DNA from: Reticulitermes speratus
Lineage: Eukaryota; Arthropoda; Insecta; Blattodea; Rhinotermitidae
Reading direction: 5' to 3'
DNA: 64,000 nt
NCBI GenBank assembly: GCA_021186555.1
Contig: JAJKFL010000330.1
Coordinates: 27,023,444-27,087,443 of the forward strand
Shown: positions 1 through 12,185 of the stretch, piece after piece
Position numbering within the stretch: the stretch's first letter is position 1
Layout of the letters: every line of letters begins with the position of its first letter
Made by a program: the position numbers and the translations under genes
Notes under the pieces: generated by a model
What the model saw: the letters and a program-made list of their open reading frames with translations, nothing else
Told to the model about the DNA's origin: nothing
The model's database searches: none

Positions 1-913
1 GCGGTGCTGCTGAAAATCTGAGGATTGTGGGATGTTAGGCCGAGCCGACTGTTAAATAGTTACACCTGAGTACTTACCAATGAATAAAACGAAATATCCA
101 AGAAAACTTGTATCAACCTCATTACAAATTTATTGTATGTTAAAATAGAGTCTTTAACTATTAAATACGAAAATTAACCTGAATTACATTTAAAGACGCA
201 GTTCGTACCGCACTTTTAAAAAAAGCATGCAGATGGTGTAAACCGTGAAGCACACAAGCCTCAGCAAGGTGTCCTTTACTTTTAAAATGTCATGACATTT
301 CACAGTACACGCGTAACCGTAATTTCATCCACGCTCATAACAAATGTACGGACTTCCTTGAGCGATTTTCAGAAAACTCACAGCTAACCAACAGCATTTT
401 ATGCACAGTTCTGTACCGAATTCATAATAATCTGACAAAAAACATGGACAATATGAATACAAATTATTTTGTGTCCCTAAAAAAAGTACGATTTTTATTG
501 TTTCGGTTTTCACGAAACTCATAATATCTCAATAAATTTCTCAGGAAATCTCCTGTATCGAATTTTATCCAAATCGAAAGAAAAATGAAAATAAGGAAAC
601 ATTTCATTTACGCCTTTAAGTGAAGTAAGGATTTCACTGCACCAATTTTCAAGAAACTCAAAACTGCCCAAAGGCATTATATGTAGGTATCCTATACCGA
701 ATTTCACCTAAATCGGTCAAGAAACATGAAACGTACGGATAAAAATTAGTTTACGTCCTTAGGTAAAATGTACCTGTCACTGCGATAATGAATTTGGTGC
801 AAATCTGAGAAACAGTTCAGTCGCTGATACTAGGTCACAGACCAAAGGACGACGGACGGACGTCGTCTCCGTCTAAAGCTTTTAGTTGTCAGATTATTTA
901 AATAAGCAGGATT
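1..913. other. Non-coding, old repeat relic at 480-880
   Basis: No gene seen. The part from about 480 to 880 has phrases such as 'ccgaatttcacctaaatcgg' followed by an ACGGACGGACG stretch. This is the style of old retrotransposon 3' ends seen again near 21.6, 30.6, 37.0, 41.0 and 50.5 kb. The small open frames here have no coding character that I can see. Confidence 0.4.
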
Positions 914-1266
914 AATCCTTTGAAGGCCGATCCCATTAAATCCTTAACAGGCCTATAGGCAACATTTGTTTTATATACTGTAATACAGTTCACTAGCCGA
1001 TCCCAGTGGCCGCCGGTCTAATGTGTGGGTCTGCGACCGCTCGCTTGCTGGGATTGCGGGTTCGAATTCCGCCGGGGGCATGAATGTCTGTCTCTTGTGA
1101 GTGTTGCGTGTTGTCAGGTAGAGGTCTCTGCGACGGGCTGGTCACTCGTCCAGAGGAGTTCTACCGAGTGTGGAGTGTCTAAAAAGTGTGATCGTGAAGC
1201 CTCGAAAAATGAGGCGGCCTATGCCCCCTAGGGGCTGTCGAACCATAAGTAAAAAATCCTTTGAAG
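914..1266 (+). mobile_element. tRNA-derived SINE with 12-bp TSD
   Basis: The tRNA-like head at about 996-1080 has a box A-like TGGCCGCCGG and a box B GGGTTCGAATTCC, then a body of about 170 bp and a short A-rich end (AAGTAAAAA). The 12-bp direct repeat AATCCTTTGAAG flanks it at 914-925 and 1255-1266, marking LINE-type target-primed insertion. The first ten head bases, GCCGATCCCA, occur twice (926-935 and 996-1005), separated by 60 bp of unrelated AT-rich sequence, so the 5' end is rearranged. The same family occurs on the minus strand at 35488-35907. RNA polymerase III transcription is inferred from the boxes. Confidence 0.85.
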
Positions 1267-2289
1267 CGCGAATTTTATGTAACAAATCCATTAGCCAGTT
1301 GTAGTCCACAGTCTACATAGAGACGACAGTTATATGTCATAAAAAATAAATAAATATAATAAGCAAAAATTGACCTTGTCGCTTAATGCTTTAGCAATAA
1401 TAAAAGAGCACATGGAAAATAATTTACATTATGAAAAAGAAAATAGCAAATTATGTCATTCTAGGGAAATAATATGGAACATATTACTAACATTCCTGTA
1501 AATACATGACTACATACAAACACTACGCAGACAAGAATTAGGCCTAATTTAAATGGTTCCAAAAGGCCCTAAACATGTCCACACAACTAGAGTATTTTAG
1601 ATTTGCCTCTTGTGGATCGTGCAGAAAGCTTAATATTCACGTCCACTTAGTGCCGAAGTTAAGAAGAAGTGGAGCTATACTGCTCTCCAGTTTGCTTTCA
1701 TGGCGTAAACATTGACAACTGTAGGACTCTTTTAACTTCACCCTATAGACAGGTAAAGCAAGTATGATATTAAAGTCCTAAAACAAAGAAAGTAGATAGC
1801 ATAAAAATTAAGCTTATTTAAAGTTTATAATTGCCATTGTTCTTATTGTGTATGTAGACATTTCGTTCACTGTGCTGCAAAGAACTATATTAAAAGCAAC
1901 AGTATTATAATATTTCAAGTATCATAACTAAAAACTGGCGAGTATTAATTCCCATTTTAATTTTCCAAATTAATTTATAAAAACATAAGTTTAAGGTATT
2001 CAGTCACTGTAAATACAATTAGTAACGACACTAAAAGTGAGTATGTAATCGTCAAGAGGGATCTCTCAGGAAGTCACTGAGGCATTGTAAATGTAATAAC
2101 ACAATCTGATTTGTAACCAAATGACAATTAATCTTGCTGGAGTCCAAAAGTATAATGGAGGCAAAGAATCTACAAAAAAAAAATATGTACACATAAATAA
2201 ACTGTACACATGACACTTTCTTCAATATTTAGTAGACTATAATGAATATTCAAGGGCATGTAGCACTCACGAAATACGAAAGAATGAAA
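1267..2289. other. Non-coding AT-rich stretch
   Basis: Nothing identifiable: no long open frame, no structured repeat and no recognised transposon fragment. Confidence 0.5.
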
Positions 2290-2530
2290 ACAACAATTTG
2301 GTTGTTAAATATTAAGGAAAGAGATTGCTTGGGAAATCTTGGCATAGATGTGTGAATAATATTGTGGCCATTATGGAAATAGAGTGTGACGATGCAGACT
2401 TGTTCATCCGGCTGAGAATTGGTATCATTGGCGGAATGCTGTGAACACGGTAATGAACCTTCAGGTTTCACTGAACGCAGCGAATTTCTTGACCAGATGA
2501 ACGACTGAGATGCTCCATCGAGATTCAGCT
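2290..2530 (+). mobile_element. LINE 3'-end relic
   Basis: The part at about 2310-2360 reads as a decayed form of the charged 'GRPRRRWEDNI' tail of an insect non-LTR ORF2. It is followed by the terminal block (2425-2520) 'aacacggtaatgaaccttca ... gaatttcttgacca' shared by many copies in this window. Stops break every frame. It is a dead 3' fragment; the 5' part with endonuclease and reverse transcriptase is absent. Confidence 0.6.
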
Positions 2531-2674
2531 GTGTTAGTAATAAGATTAAAAATTCTGTAGCAAAACTACCTTCTCGTTTATGCTTACTGACTTGTCTTTA
2601 TTGACTTGACACCACCCCCTCTACGCTGCCAGTTTGATAATCTAAATGCAGATAAAACAAGAGAGCTAAATGGT

Positions 2675-2953
2675 AAACGGTAAAGTTTTCCTGTGCAGGA
2701 AATTAATGCAAGGGGATAAGGGAGTAGCTCTACCCGTTCTTAATCTCGGCCCTAGACAAACCTGACTGGTCAACTTCATACCCAGGCCGTTTTTTTTCGG
2801 GGACAAAACATCCGTTACCCATTGCCCAGAAGGCTGGATAAGTCCCAGAGCGGTCTAGGCGATTTGGAGAAGAAAAACTTTTCTTTTACCGGGAATCGAC
2901 TCCCGAATCGTCCAGCCCGTTCATTATGCCGACTACACCATCCCAGCTCCTAA
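2675..2953 (-). mobile_element. tRNA-derived SINE, family T
   Basis: Read on the minus strand from 2953, a tRNA-like head carries a box A (TGGTGTAGTCGGC) and a box B-like GAGTCGATTCCCG. A pyrimidine-rich TTCTTCTCC segment follows, then 'tccagcc...caatgggtaac' and a body with 'gttgacca...' and 'gagattaagaacggg'. About ten copies of this layout occur in the window. The copy is full or nearly full length and diverged. Confidence 0.7.
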
Positions 2954-3046
2954 ACAATGCGGCTATTACGTAAAAATATGTGGTGGTTTGTATCTTATTT
3001 TTAAGACTGTCGTTATATCAGACTGCAGAGTGTTGAATGATAGGAG

Positions 3047-3510
3047 GACTGATGAATGATGAACTGGAAAGGACTTGGGAGGTAGCCAAAGTGTGCTAAC
3101 AGAAGAACAATCCGAGCAATTGCTAGGGCCAAGGAAAACCTCGAAACCCCCAGACATTATGGTCAGTTTCCCGAAAGAGTTTCGACGTGATACAAGTACA
3201 GAGCTGGAGAGGACTTGGAAAGAAGCCAACGTGTCCTAACCGAGGTACAATCAAAGCATTTGCTGAGGCTGAGGAAAACTTCGAAAACCCCAGAGAGTAT
3301 GACCGGTTTCCCGAAAGAGATTCGAACTGGACACGTCCCAAGTACAAGTACAGAGCTGGAGAGGACTTAGAAGGAAGTCAAGGTGTCCTAACCCAGGTAC
3401 TATCCTAACATTTGCTGAAACTGAGGAAAAGCTTGAAATCCCCAGTCGGTATAGCCGGTGTCCCCAACGAGATTCGAACTGGACACATCCCGAATACAAG
3501 TACAGAGTAT
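3047..3510 (+). repeat. Tandem repeat, about 3 units of 140-150 bp
   Basis: Three units, beginning near 3062, 3200 and 3350, share 'ggagaggacttggaa', 'gtgtcctaac', 'tttgctgaggctgaggaaaa' and 'cccgaaagagattcgaactg', and a fourth starts near 3489. Spacing between equivalent positions is about 140 and 152 bp. On the minus strand the units carry GTTCGAATC (TTTCGACG-type in the oldest), a box B-like core. It could be a short satellite array or a tandemly amplified SINE part. Confidence 0.8.
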
Positions 3511-4017
3511 TACTGCTATATCAACCTGCTCCGTATAACAAAGGTGAAATCTCACGTTGGAATTTACTTTTTAATTGACATGTACCGGTCAAAACTAAGT
3601 AGTAATTTTTAACTCCTCGGGAATTAAATGGTGTGGTAGCATTGAGGGAATAACTGTCTAACGATGCTTGCCTCGGGACTCCCACGTGATTGCGTGATCT
3701 CTTAGCACAAAGGTCTGTAATGTTACTTGTTGTGTCCTCGACCGAGAGGGCAGTCAGTCGGTGTGTCAGTCGGCGTATGAGCGGAAGTGCGCTGGCTACA
3801 TGACTGCATGCAGCGGATGTAGACGTTTACCTTGCAATTCTTGGATCACTTGAACCGGTGAGGAGGAAGAAACCTTAGCGGAAACTTTACACAGCACAGG
3901 ACATCCGTGAAAATAAATACATTGAACAATGATGTTAGGAGGGCTTCCCTCCAATGCAGGGGGTGAGCAAAGTAAAGCTCGTGAAAGAAATAGATTTGGC
4001 TGCGACGATATTCAGAT
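3511..4017. other. Non-coding, no assignable feature
   Basis: Mixed composition with no recognised repeat or gene. Small open frames on both strands look random. Confidence 0.4.
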
Positions 4018-4066
4018 TTGCTATTGCTATTGCTGCTACTACTACTGCTGCTGCTGCCGCTGCTAA
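4018..4066 (+). repeat. CTG/CTA trinucleotide microsatellite
   Basis: An imperfect run of TGCTAT, CTACTA and CTGCTG triplets. It accounts for the serine/asparagine-rich stretch in the overlapping minus-strand open frame at 3846-4091, which I do not accept as a gene. Confidence 0.85.
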
Positions 4067-4107
4067 CATTACCACGTAAAGATGTCTCCATATTTAATTA
4101 AACTTTA

Positions 4108-4292
4108 CACCATGAAAGCGTATGGGAGTGGCTGTATATCCCCCATCATTCCTAATCTCGGCACTAGATTGAGGTGACTGTTCAGCTTTACGCTCCGTCT
4201 ATATATCCCCGGGACCCACTGAATGCTGGATGGGCAGCAGAGCCGGCCTGGACGTTTTAGAAGAGACAAAAATCCGTTTCCCTTGCCGGGAA
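4108..4292 (-). mobile_element. SINE fragment, family T, head-truncated
   Basis: Read on the minus strand it has the family body: box B edge near 4290, 'gtctcttctaaaacgtcc', 'ccagcattcagtgggtccc', 'gaacagtcacctcaatc' and 'cactcccatacgctttcatg'. The box A half of the tRNA head is missing. Confidence 0.65.
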
Positions 4293-5995
4293 AATACTGC
4301 ATTAAAATTTGTAAAGGCGCATTTAACGGAGTCCTTATTTTATTGGACAACTATCTTTGTCATCTCCCGCCGCTACTCCGCCGCGCGTGTTAGCAGTCGG
4401 GGTGAGTGGGCAACGTTAATACATTAAACTATCCGACAGGAAGTGACAACCGATATTTGTCAGATAAAATAATGGCACACGTTTACCCATTATAGAAGAA
4501 AGAAGACGCTCATTAATTTAAAGTACTGTCTTTGTTTCTCAAATGCTCCTGGCCGTTCGGTTGCATTGGTTGAGGAATTATTTTTAAAACATCTTACAAT
4601 ATTTTTTAAGTTTCATGTCACGCTGTATGCTGCAAGGCTACAGTGAACAGCTGTCAAATTTCGACGAATGTTGAAGGTCAGCCATTAGACTCATAAGGCC
4701 AAATGCGCCCTGGACACTGTCACGGAGGACATGGCTTTGGTTATATCCAGATATTTAAAACAGTAGTAAACACACAATTAACAGATAGCGTAAGCCGAAG
4801 ACTTAACTGTAAGATAGAGGGGCTAAAGGTACAGATTCAGGCTAGGGTCCAGTGTAGAGATGTTGTAAACACAGTAACGAAACTGAGGTGCCATAAGATA
4901 CGTGGAAGTTCATGACAGCTGAGCGACTGTTAGATTCTCAGTAATGACTCTGTTCTATGAAGTTAGTTAACTTAGCTAATCTTGCTTCAATTAAACGTCG
5001 CAGTTTGTAGACATCGATTTTGCCTTGAAAGCCAAACTCTTTAAAAATTGACTTATTCTTCTTAATTTATTTTCAATGCAACCTTGTCTAGAGACTGGCT
5101 ATTAAAACCCCAATTGAGATGAAAACTAATTTCAACTACTTTGAGTGGTGATGATTACTGAAGTTCTGTTGGCGCTTGACTTCTCTGCACAGGCGCCAGG
5201 AAAGGGAAATTAGTTTTCTGCAACATTAAAAACTCAAAACCTAAAACCCCTCCATGTAAATAAGGTCGGCGTATTAATTCTTTGTGAGGTTCAGGCATGT
5301 TAATGCTTGCAGAAATTCAGGCAGTAGTTTAGTGTAAGATCTGTTTGCTGGAAAGTTATGCGTGACCTGAACCGACAGCTTGAAACTATAAAGCAAGTCA
5401 AGAGAGGCTGGAGGGATTAAAATGAACTTACGGGTTTGCCTTGCTAATTTCTTGGGCTAAGGTAGCAGTACAGTAGCGAAAACTACAGAAATTATATCAG
5501 TAGCTTGGAGGGAGGCTAGGTAGGGGTAAATAGACAGACAATTGTGTAGGGCTTTTTGTTCGTGTAAAATCACGGGAATGCAGGCAAGATTATGATTTAA
5601 GTAAATGTAGTAAATCAACTGAAAGTTGAAGTACTCGAGGACAGTAAAAAATAAAAATTACATTCAGAAAGAAAGTGAGAGGAGACTGAAATCAGGAAAT
5701 ACTTACTGCATTTCCATTCAGAACCTCCTCTTCTCCAAATTAAACAAGATAAGCACTGCACGTACAACGTAACATTGTGGGGCGTTCGCGTAATTTTTAT
5801 ACATCCTAGTCCAACCTAACAGCCTGATACAAATTCACTCGCTTTTATAGAGATTTATTTTCGCCGGCAACAATAAAATGCCCTTAGGTCTTCATGTAAA
5901 GTGCCCCATATTTTTGCTCGATTGTAACCAAATTTGGAGTTTCTCCACAGAGTTTCAAAAAAGTGCCCAATATTAAATTTTACGGAAACCCGTCC
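4293..5995. other. Non-coding, no clear gene
   Basis: About 1.7 kb without a convincing open frame. I could assign no repeat family here apart from possible old fragments. Confidence 0.4.
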
Positions 5996-6110
5996 ATCTT
6001 CTGAAGATGGTCTTATTGACCGAAACATGTAATATGCATTGTCGAATAGAATAAAAACTGTCGTGTTTGAGGGTATTTGCTATTAAAACTTTTGAAAGTA
6101 ACGATTAACG
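5996..6110 (+). mobile_element. Element end with CTGAAGA-hairpin-GAAAC motif
   Basis: CTGAAGAT GGTC-ttatt-GACC GAAACATGT at 6001-6030 makes a perfect 4-bp stem next to a CTGANGA box and a GAAAC box. The downstream 'gtaacgattaacgcacaaac' resembles sequence after the same motif near 7.2 and 34.1 kb, so these are probably three ends of one family. Family identity (Penelope-like?) is inference. Confidence 0.5.
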
Positions 6111-7079
6111 CACAAACATTTTAATCGGGAAAACTGAAGAGAAGATAGGACTTTCGTACACAAAAGTGGATGGCAGACAAATACGCTGTAAAGATGGATT
6201 CGTCTGGCTCAGAATGGGGTTTCCTGAAGTAGCTGGATGTTCTGAGCACCACAGCAGTCCATGATATATTGTGCTGTGTGTTGTAAGATACTGAACCACG
6301 TTTTATTATGCTGCCACTTGGAAGATATATAAAAACACTAGCTTACACTTTCAATAGCTTCACCAGTCCCATGCTAACATTCTTGTACAGTCGCCATCAC
6401 TTCTGCTTCTATCTGTAATGGGTGTATAACAACGCGGAACAATATTTCTTTCAAATGTAAATCACCTTCCTTGAAATAGAGGTTACTTACATACAGGCGA
6501 ATAAGATTTATAATGGAAATTCGTGGCTAAATAAAGACATCAAGAAGTTGCTTTGGATCCGTGAAATCTTTCGGATTAATTGTTGTGAATATATCACGAT
6601 TCCGTCCAACGTGCACATGAATTTCAAACAGCCGCTGTAATTTAAATTACTCACACTGACAATGATATTTGACGGGGTTTGAACATGTTAAACGTAACAA
6701 ATAAAGGAAATTTTCCAATAATACCTATTTCGGAGCCCAAGGTAAGAAGGGACTATTTCGTTCATATCATTCAATCATGGGACTAATTGCTAGGACCTCA
6801 GCCTTCCTTTTAGATGAATGTCTATGAAACGACAATGTTCTGTGGTATGTCAGTCACTATAAAACTTTCGTATTATTCCAAAAATGTCATAAGGTAACAC
6901 GTTTATATAATGGCGGCTTACTGTCTTCTTTAGATTAGGATTATGACATAACAAAAGGACTTCAATATGTGAGAGCAACCACTGATCAGACAGCATAAAA
7001 GCTTATTAAATATCAAACATGGAAAAAGACTTCGTGGTTGTTACTTCAGATTGTGAATTACTATTCAGTGTTATTTTGT

Positions 7080-7245
7080 ATTTTATCTCTCTGCAGATAA
7101 ACACATGGTTGGCCGAAACATGTAGGATGTCATTGATTATATAAACCAAGTTCAATATTTTGTGTAAATTGGTTTGGTACTATTATTGTATATAATCGAT
7201 TAATGCACGGGTTATGGACCATATAATGTGTACGAACCCATTAAA
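7080..7245 (+). mobile_element. Diverged copy of GAAACATGT-type element end
   Basis: 'ggttggccgaaacatgtagg' is followed by 'tgtgtaaattggtttggtac' and 'taatgcacgggttatggacc'. The same order of blocks follows the motif at 33967-34110, so the two are related copies. The CTGA half of the motif is lost here. Confidence 0.5.
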
Positions 7246-9714
7246 ACTAAAAATATAGATATAAGTACACTGGTTGAGAAACATTTTTATAGCCATACTT
7301 GAGGTAAATAGTGCTATTATGAAAAGTTGAATGCGTCTATATTGAGATGAATTCTAATGTCTTAATTTTTGCTTCTGTAAAATTGTAAATTATATCTACG
7401 TATGGTCTATTGTTCCGTGGGGAATACTTACTAACAAAGGAACATTCATGTTGGCTGCCATGAGAAAAATTTACTAGAACATTCCATCGCGAAGGGACTG
7501 AAATTAGTAAGAGTGTAATTGTGTTTTGCCAATAGTATACTTACAATTCGCTTTTGTTTGGGGGTAGCGTAGAAACCTGCACAAAATTTAGCTCAAATCT
7601 AAACTGGTATAAAATAAAACCGTCCGGTTATTAGACCAAACGACACGAATGGGATAATGAAGAATAAGAATTACCTGCAGACTGGAATATACCGTTCAGA
7701 TCTTGGGGGGTATTATTGTGTCGTTGAGTCAGTAAGCAAGTAAAGAACTTCTCCACACAAAACTGCAGCCTGTAAACCAATGCACACCGAATGCCCTGCC
7801 TTCTAGAAGTAATAAAGAAGTACTCATAGGACAATCAGTGTCCTTCGTTACCGCCTGCATAACTGTTTGCAGACAAGGGTTACGTCACAGTTTGCAATAG
7901 ACATATTTACCACAATATTATTTTCGAAGACCAAATCGAAGCCACATTACTTTACAGAAAAAAATATGCAACTCAGCTTCAACAAACTTCTTAACGTTTC
8001 GTAAGTTTCAGTTTGTGGAACACAATATTTCAAGAAAAAATATTTTCTCAAGTGCAATGTATATAACTTTAATAAAGGAATATGAGAAAAAAAACATTTA
8101 GGAAGAACCTGAACTACATCAATGAGCTAATGCCATTTTTAACCTTCTCAAACTTCTGTGCAAAATTTACGTGTTAATAGGTACACGAAATTATTCTGTG
8201 CGACAGGCTGCTGCGTATTGCAGAGCGGCAGTCAGCCCATTCCACACTTCTCATTGTATGTGCAGGATTATTTACATTGAACAAGCAAGAATGGCTTTTA
8301 GGTATGCTTTCCTAATTTGTCCCCTTAGATGGTCCCATACGACCACAGAACTATGTCAACCGTAGTTCACGTACACTCAGACATAAACAGTTACCTTGCC
8401 ATTTTTGTTGTAGACGATATGATAGTTGATGCTGAGAGAACCACGACGTTTGCTCCAGTCTGTCTGTCTGTCAGATGTGTCTTCATCCCGTCTGTTTCTT
8501 CCACTCAACAAACACAAACTTGTATTTATTGAACAAATTCAAGAAATTAGTTGCATTGACACTGTCATTCTTCCTCCAATACAAATCACATGTCACTTGT
8601 TCTACGGCAACTCGCGAACCTGCGGTCAGTCAGCCGGCCGTCCAACTCACCTGGGCATAACACACCTGCACCTGAGTGGTTAGAACCGCGGGTTTACCGT
8701 GAAATAACTGTTGTATAGACAATGCGCCCGTTGTAGACCGTTGGTAGGTATGCTAATGCCATCTATGGAGATCTACTACTACTACTACATCTGCCGGTCT
8801 CCGTAACATCGAAAGGTCGGCAAATTGTCTATGTGATTGCATGTGATAAGTATATTTATAAGAATAAATAAAATCTAATATGTTTTGAAACAATAACAAT
8901 GAGCAAAATGATTAGCAGATAGAACACATCACTTTGTAAGGCGTCTAAACACGAGTGTAATAACACTTGATCTTGTTTTTTCGAGAAATGATATGTGTCC
9001 AAGGATTAGTTACTTAAGGAATTAGCCCACAGAATCAGACATATTTATGTATGCATGTTGGTTTGTTAGATTCGACAATGAATCATAACATACTGACAAG
9101 GAAACGAAACTTTTTCAGGCACAGCTTACACTAGTAATAAACAGGAGGCTGGGCAGAGAGAGATATAATTGAGATGATGGTAGTAAGATCACTATTTTTG
9201 AAATTTGGGCTTCTTTGGTTTCTTTTCGTAATTTTAATCTATGCGTTATAAAAGTAATTAAATGGGGTTTATTTAAAATTAGGTATAATAGTAAATATAT
9301 TAAGGACAAGAGTCAAGATTTGCAGACTGGGGAGCCAGGTTTCAATTATGACAATTGCAAATAAGAATGTTTTCTTCAACATCAGTGTCCAACCTTTTAT
9401 TCTTTAGATGTTGCAGCCTTTGCCTAGTACTGAAAGGCAATGGATTCTGCACAAAATTATATCAAGCATTCCCTGACTTCAATCTGCTCTTGATTTCTTC
9501 AAGAATGCAGTTTCTATTTGTTAGGGTTTTTCCAAAATATTTGAAATGTTCCACACTTTCAAAGCTTCATGCTGTGATATTGTCCTGCATCATGAAAACA
9601 CACTATTTACTTCTAGAACAATCTCCTTACCAGCAATGAATAAAGTTCCTGCAAAGCTTCATACAGAGAATGAAGAGATAATTCTCTCATAATTTCAAAG
9701 TTCAGAAAAACTTT
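7246..9714. other. Non-coding, mostly unassigned
   Basis: I find no gene. A CTA microsatellite lies at about 8770-8785. The segment at about 8660-8850, with 'gagtggttagaaccgcgggtt', has a weak box A-like look but no box B that I would defend. The 94-codon plus-strand frame at 9355-9639 has no supporting motif. Confidence 0.35.
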
Positions 9715-10030
9715 AAAAAATATGAAATTCTCTGCCCTGTGACCAGTCAAATGAATAATCAGAGATGAAGCCCCCGACTATGAAAACAGAGAATACGACA
9801 GTATGCTGCCTGGTCATTGTTACTGGACACCAGTGGGTCAGTGACAGATGAGTATGGAAGAATGATGGATTCATGATTAGCAGGGGAAACCTGAAGAAAT
9901 TTGGAGAAAACCTACACAAGTGCTAGTTCATCCATCATGAATCTCACACAAGCAAACCCAGATTGAAAGTGGCTCCATCATGATAAGCCAATATCCAACT
10001 ACCTGAGCTATACCACAGCCACAGACACAT
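9715..10030 (-). mobile_element. tRNA-headed SINE, separate family
   Basis: Read on the minus strand from about 10025: 'ggtatagctcaggtagttgg' is a good box A, and 'tttcaatctgggtttgc' stands where box B should be. A body with 'ggttttctccaaatttcttc', 'aatccatcattcttcc' and 'cactgacccactggtgtcc' follows. The layout of tRNA head plus pyrimidine-rich body is typical of insect SINEs. It lies downstream of the coding gene, on the same strand. No clear TSD was found. Confidence 0.55.
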
Positions 10031-10099
10031 ATGACTGACAAAAATAAATAAATACAGCTTCAGTGAGAAAAAAAATGAATACAGCTTCATTGAGAACAT

Positions 10100-12185
10100 C
10101 ATCAAGACTTTATTTTACAACAGTACTTGAATAATACTTTAACATTGAACTTGACTCTGTAGTATGCTTCCAATATACATATTGATGAAATAATTTCACA
10201 ACCAACAATAGGAAAACAACTTACATAAGACAAAATTTGTAAAATCTAAGTAATGACAATAAGGCATGCTGTGTAAAAATTTAACTTCCTTATACTCTGA
10301 CCAGTCAAGTAACATGTCACAAAATTCCTTCAAAATGGTGAACATGTAGTATTGTGAACACATAGGAGTTGTGTCAGACATACTGCACTTGGCAACAATT
10401 TCTGTGTTAAGTTGAAATAGCTCAGACATCCCAGTAATTCTTCATCGCTGTCAGCTCATTTCTGCATTAGGCTAAAATGGCAGATAGCATATGTAACTAT
10501 TCCACTTTTATGTGGGAGTTTTAGTCTAAGAAAGCAAGCAAAAAATCTGTGAGATTGAGGTTCTCAAGGCAGTGACTATGAATGTTACTGCCTTTTTGGA
10601 TGTGATTCCATGTGGTCTGTTATGTACCAGTTTACTTACATTTCAAAGGAACTGAGTTGCCCATCCAACATGGCATCAGGTTTATTTAAAACACTGATGC
10701 ATATCTATCAGACTCTACTCTGTCACATCCCAGAATACAGTAACATTTTTTTTTTTTTTTTTTTTTTTTTTTCCCCCACTAGATTACTGGTTGCAATAAT
10801 TCATGCTGTTAACATGAAAGCTTCATTTAATGTAGTAATAACCATGACATTCTGGTATCCATCATACAGATTTCCAGTGGTACACATAAACCAGAAAATA
10901 AGGTACTGAGAAACAAGTGTATTAAAATTATTGTTATTTGTAACTTTATTCTGACATATAAGAAATATTTGAAGTCAAGGAAATGGATAGTATTTTTAAG
11001 AATTTTTGAATATACTAAATTTTAAATATGTCTGTGCATATATTAATAAGAGAAAGACTTATTTCAGTTTTAAAATCATGCAAGACTATATTATTCCAGC
11101 TCATCACATTCACTTTTCTTAATATTCTTTTCATGTTAAATAGGTCAGAGATTTATTATGTAAACTGTAACCATTCTGTATTATAGATATACACTGAATT
11201 TGCTTAATTAAAAAAAATGGTTGGATGTTTTCATTCATAATGACTAGGAATGTCAAGTGATTCACTTTCATGTGTCCAGCAAGAAATTTTGTTCTATTTA
11301 AAACATAAACTGCAATTACAGAGCAACTATCACTACACAGAACTTGAATTTTAAACAAAGTTCCAGGTTTCGGCATTGGACAATTTCAGATAACACTGTC
11401 CTTTTGATGAGTGTTAAGCGTTAAAATGTAGGCAGCAGGGCTGCTAATTCTGTAATTTCATATCACAACATGTAAGAAAGATTTATCTATATATAAATGA
11501 TGGGACTAATATGGAAGGTACTTAAATGTGAAAGATGTGCAATAATGTCCTAACTTCTACATAGTTCACTCTGTAGTGAGTGGTAAATACCTACAATTCA
11601 CCTAAGAGAAGAAAGTAACTAGCATACTGACATGAGATGAATAAACAGGACAATGTAATTTATGTCACTGGTGACAAGAACAGGAGGCACTAATTTCAGC
11701 CATGTAAAATATGATCTGCTGACACTCTGCAGTTGCGGCTTTGCAAGAAACTGCTGTGACAAACATAAAAATAACATTATTTCCAATGATTACTTTATTT
11801 ACATTTTTGGAATTGTAATTGAGGACAAAATCTGTTATCTTTACAATTCCAGAAACAACAGTGTTTCAGTTACAACATTTAATGTGGCAGTGTGGCAAGA
11901 TAACTTGGTCGATATAGCAGCATAGATTTCTTGTGTCACACCCTCTGCTAACCCTCATGACATTCAATATTAACACTTTTCTGAATGCATGTACATTAAA
12001 AACTGTAAGGAATGTTAGGAGGTATTTTACTTGTGAGGGTTCAGTACCTGCGCTGTTTTCTAACTTTCCTGAATGATGTACTTTGAGCAAAATAATGCCC
12101 ACAACTTTTCATTCACAACACCTTTTAACTTGCTTGAAAGATCTGTACCAATTATTAACGTCAGCATTTGCTTTTGGTGCTACAG
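10100..12185 (-). other. Probable 3' UTR or 3' flank of the coiled-coil gene
   Basis: This lies directly downstream of the stop codon. It contains no recognised LINE relic, unlike most of the window, which fits transcribed 3' UTR under some constraint. Candidate AATAAA signals on the minus strand include 11799-11794 and one near 10105, but AATAAA is expected often in AT-rich DNA. The true 3' end cannot be fixed from sequence. Confidence 0.35.
10746..10777 (+). repeat. T27 homopolymer followed by C5
   Basis: Twenty-seven T and then five C. On the minus strand, the sense strand of the gene upstream, this is G5A27. It could be the tail of an old retrotransposed copy, but no body or TSD is recognisable. 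Confidence 0.9.

Noticed and set aside
996..1080. Functional tRNA gene
   Set aside because: Box A and B are present, but there is no acceptor-stem pairing that I can defend, and the sequence continues into a SINE body with a TSD. The same holds for 35820-35907, 42215-42290 and 25067-25130.
3846..4091. Ser/Asn-rich minus-strand frame
   Set aside because: Produced by the CTG/CTA microsatellite; no flanking coding signal.
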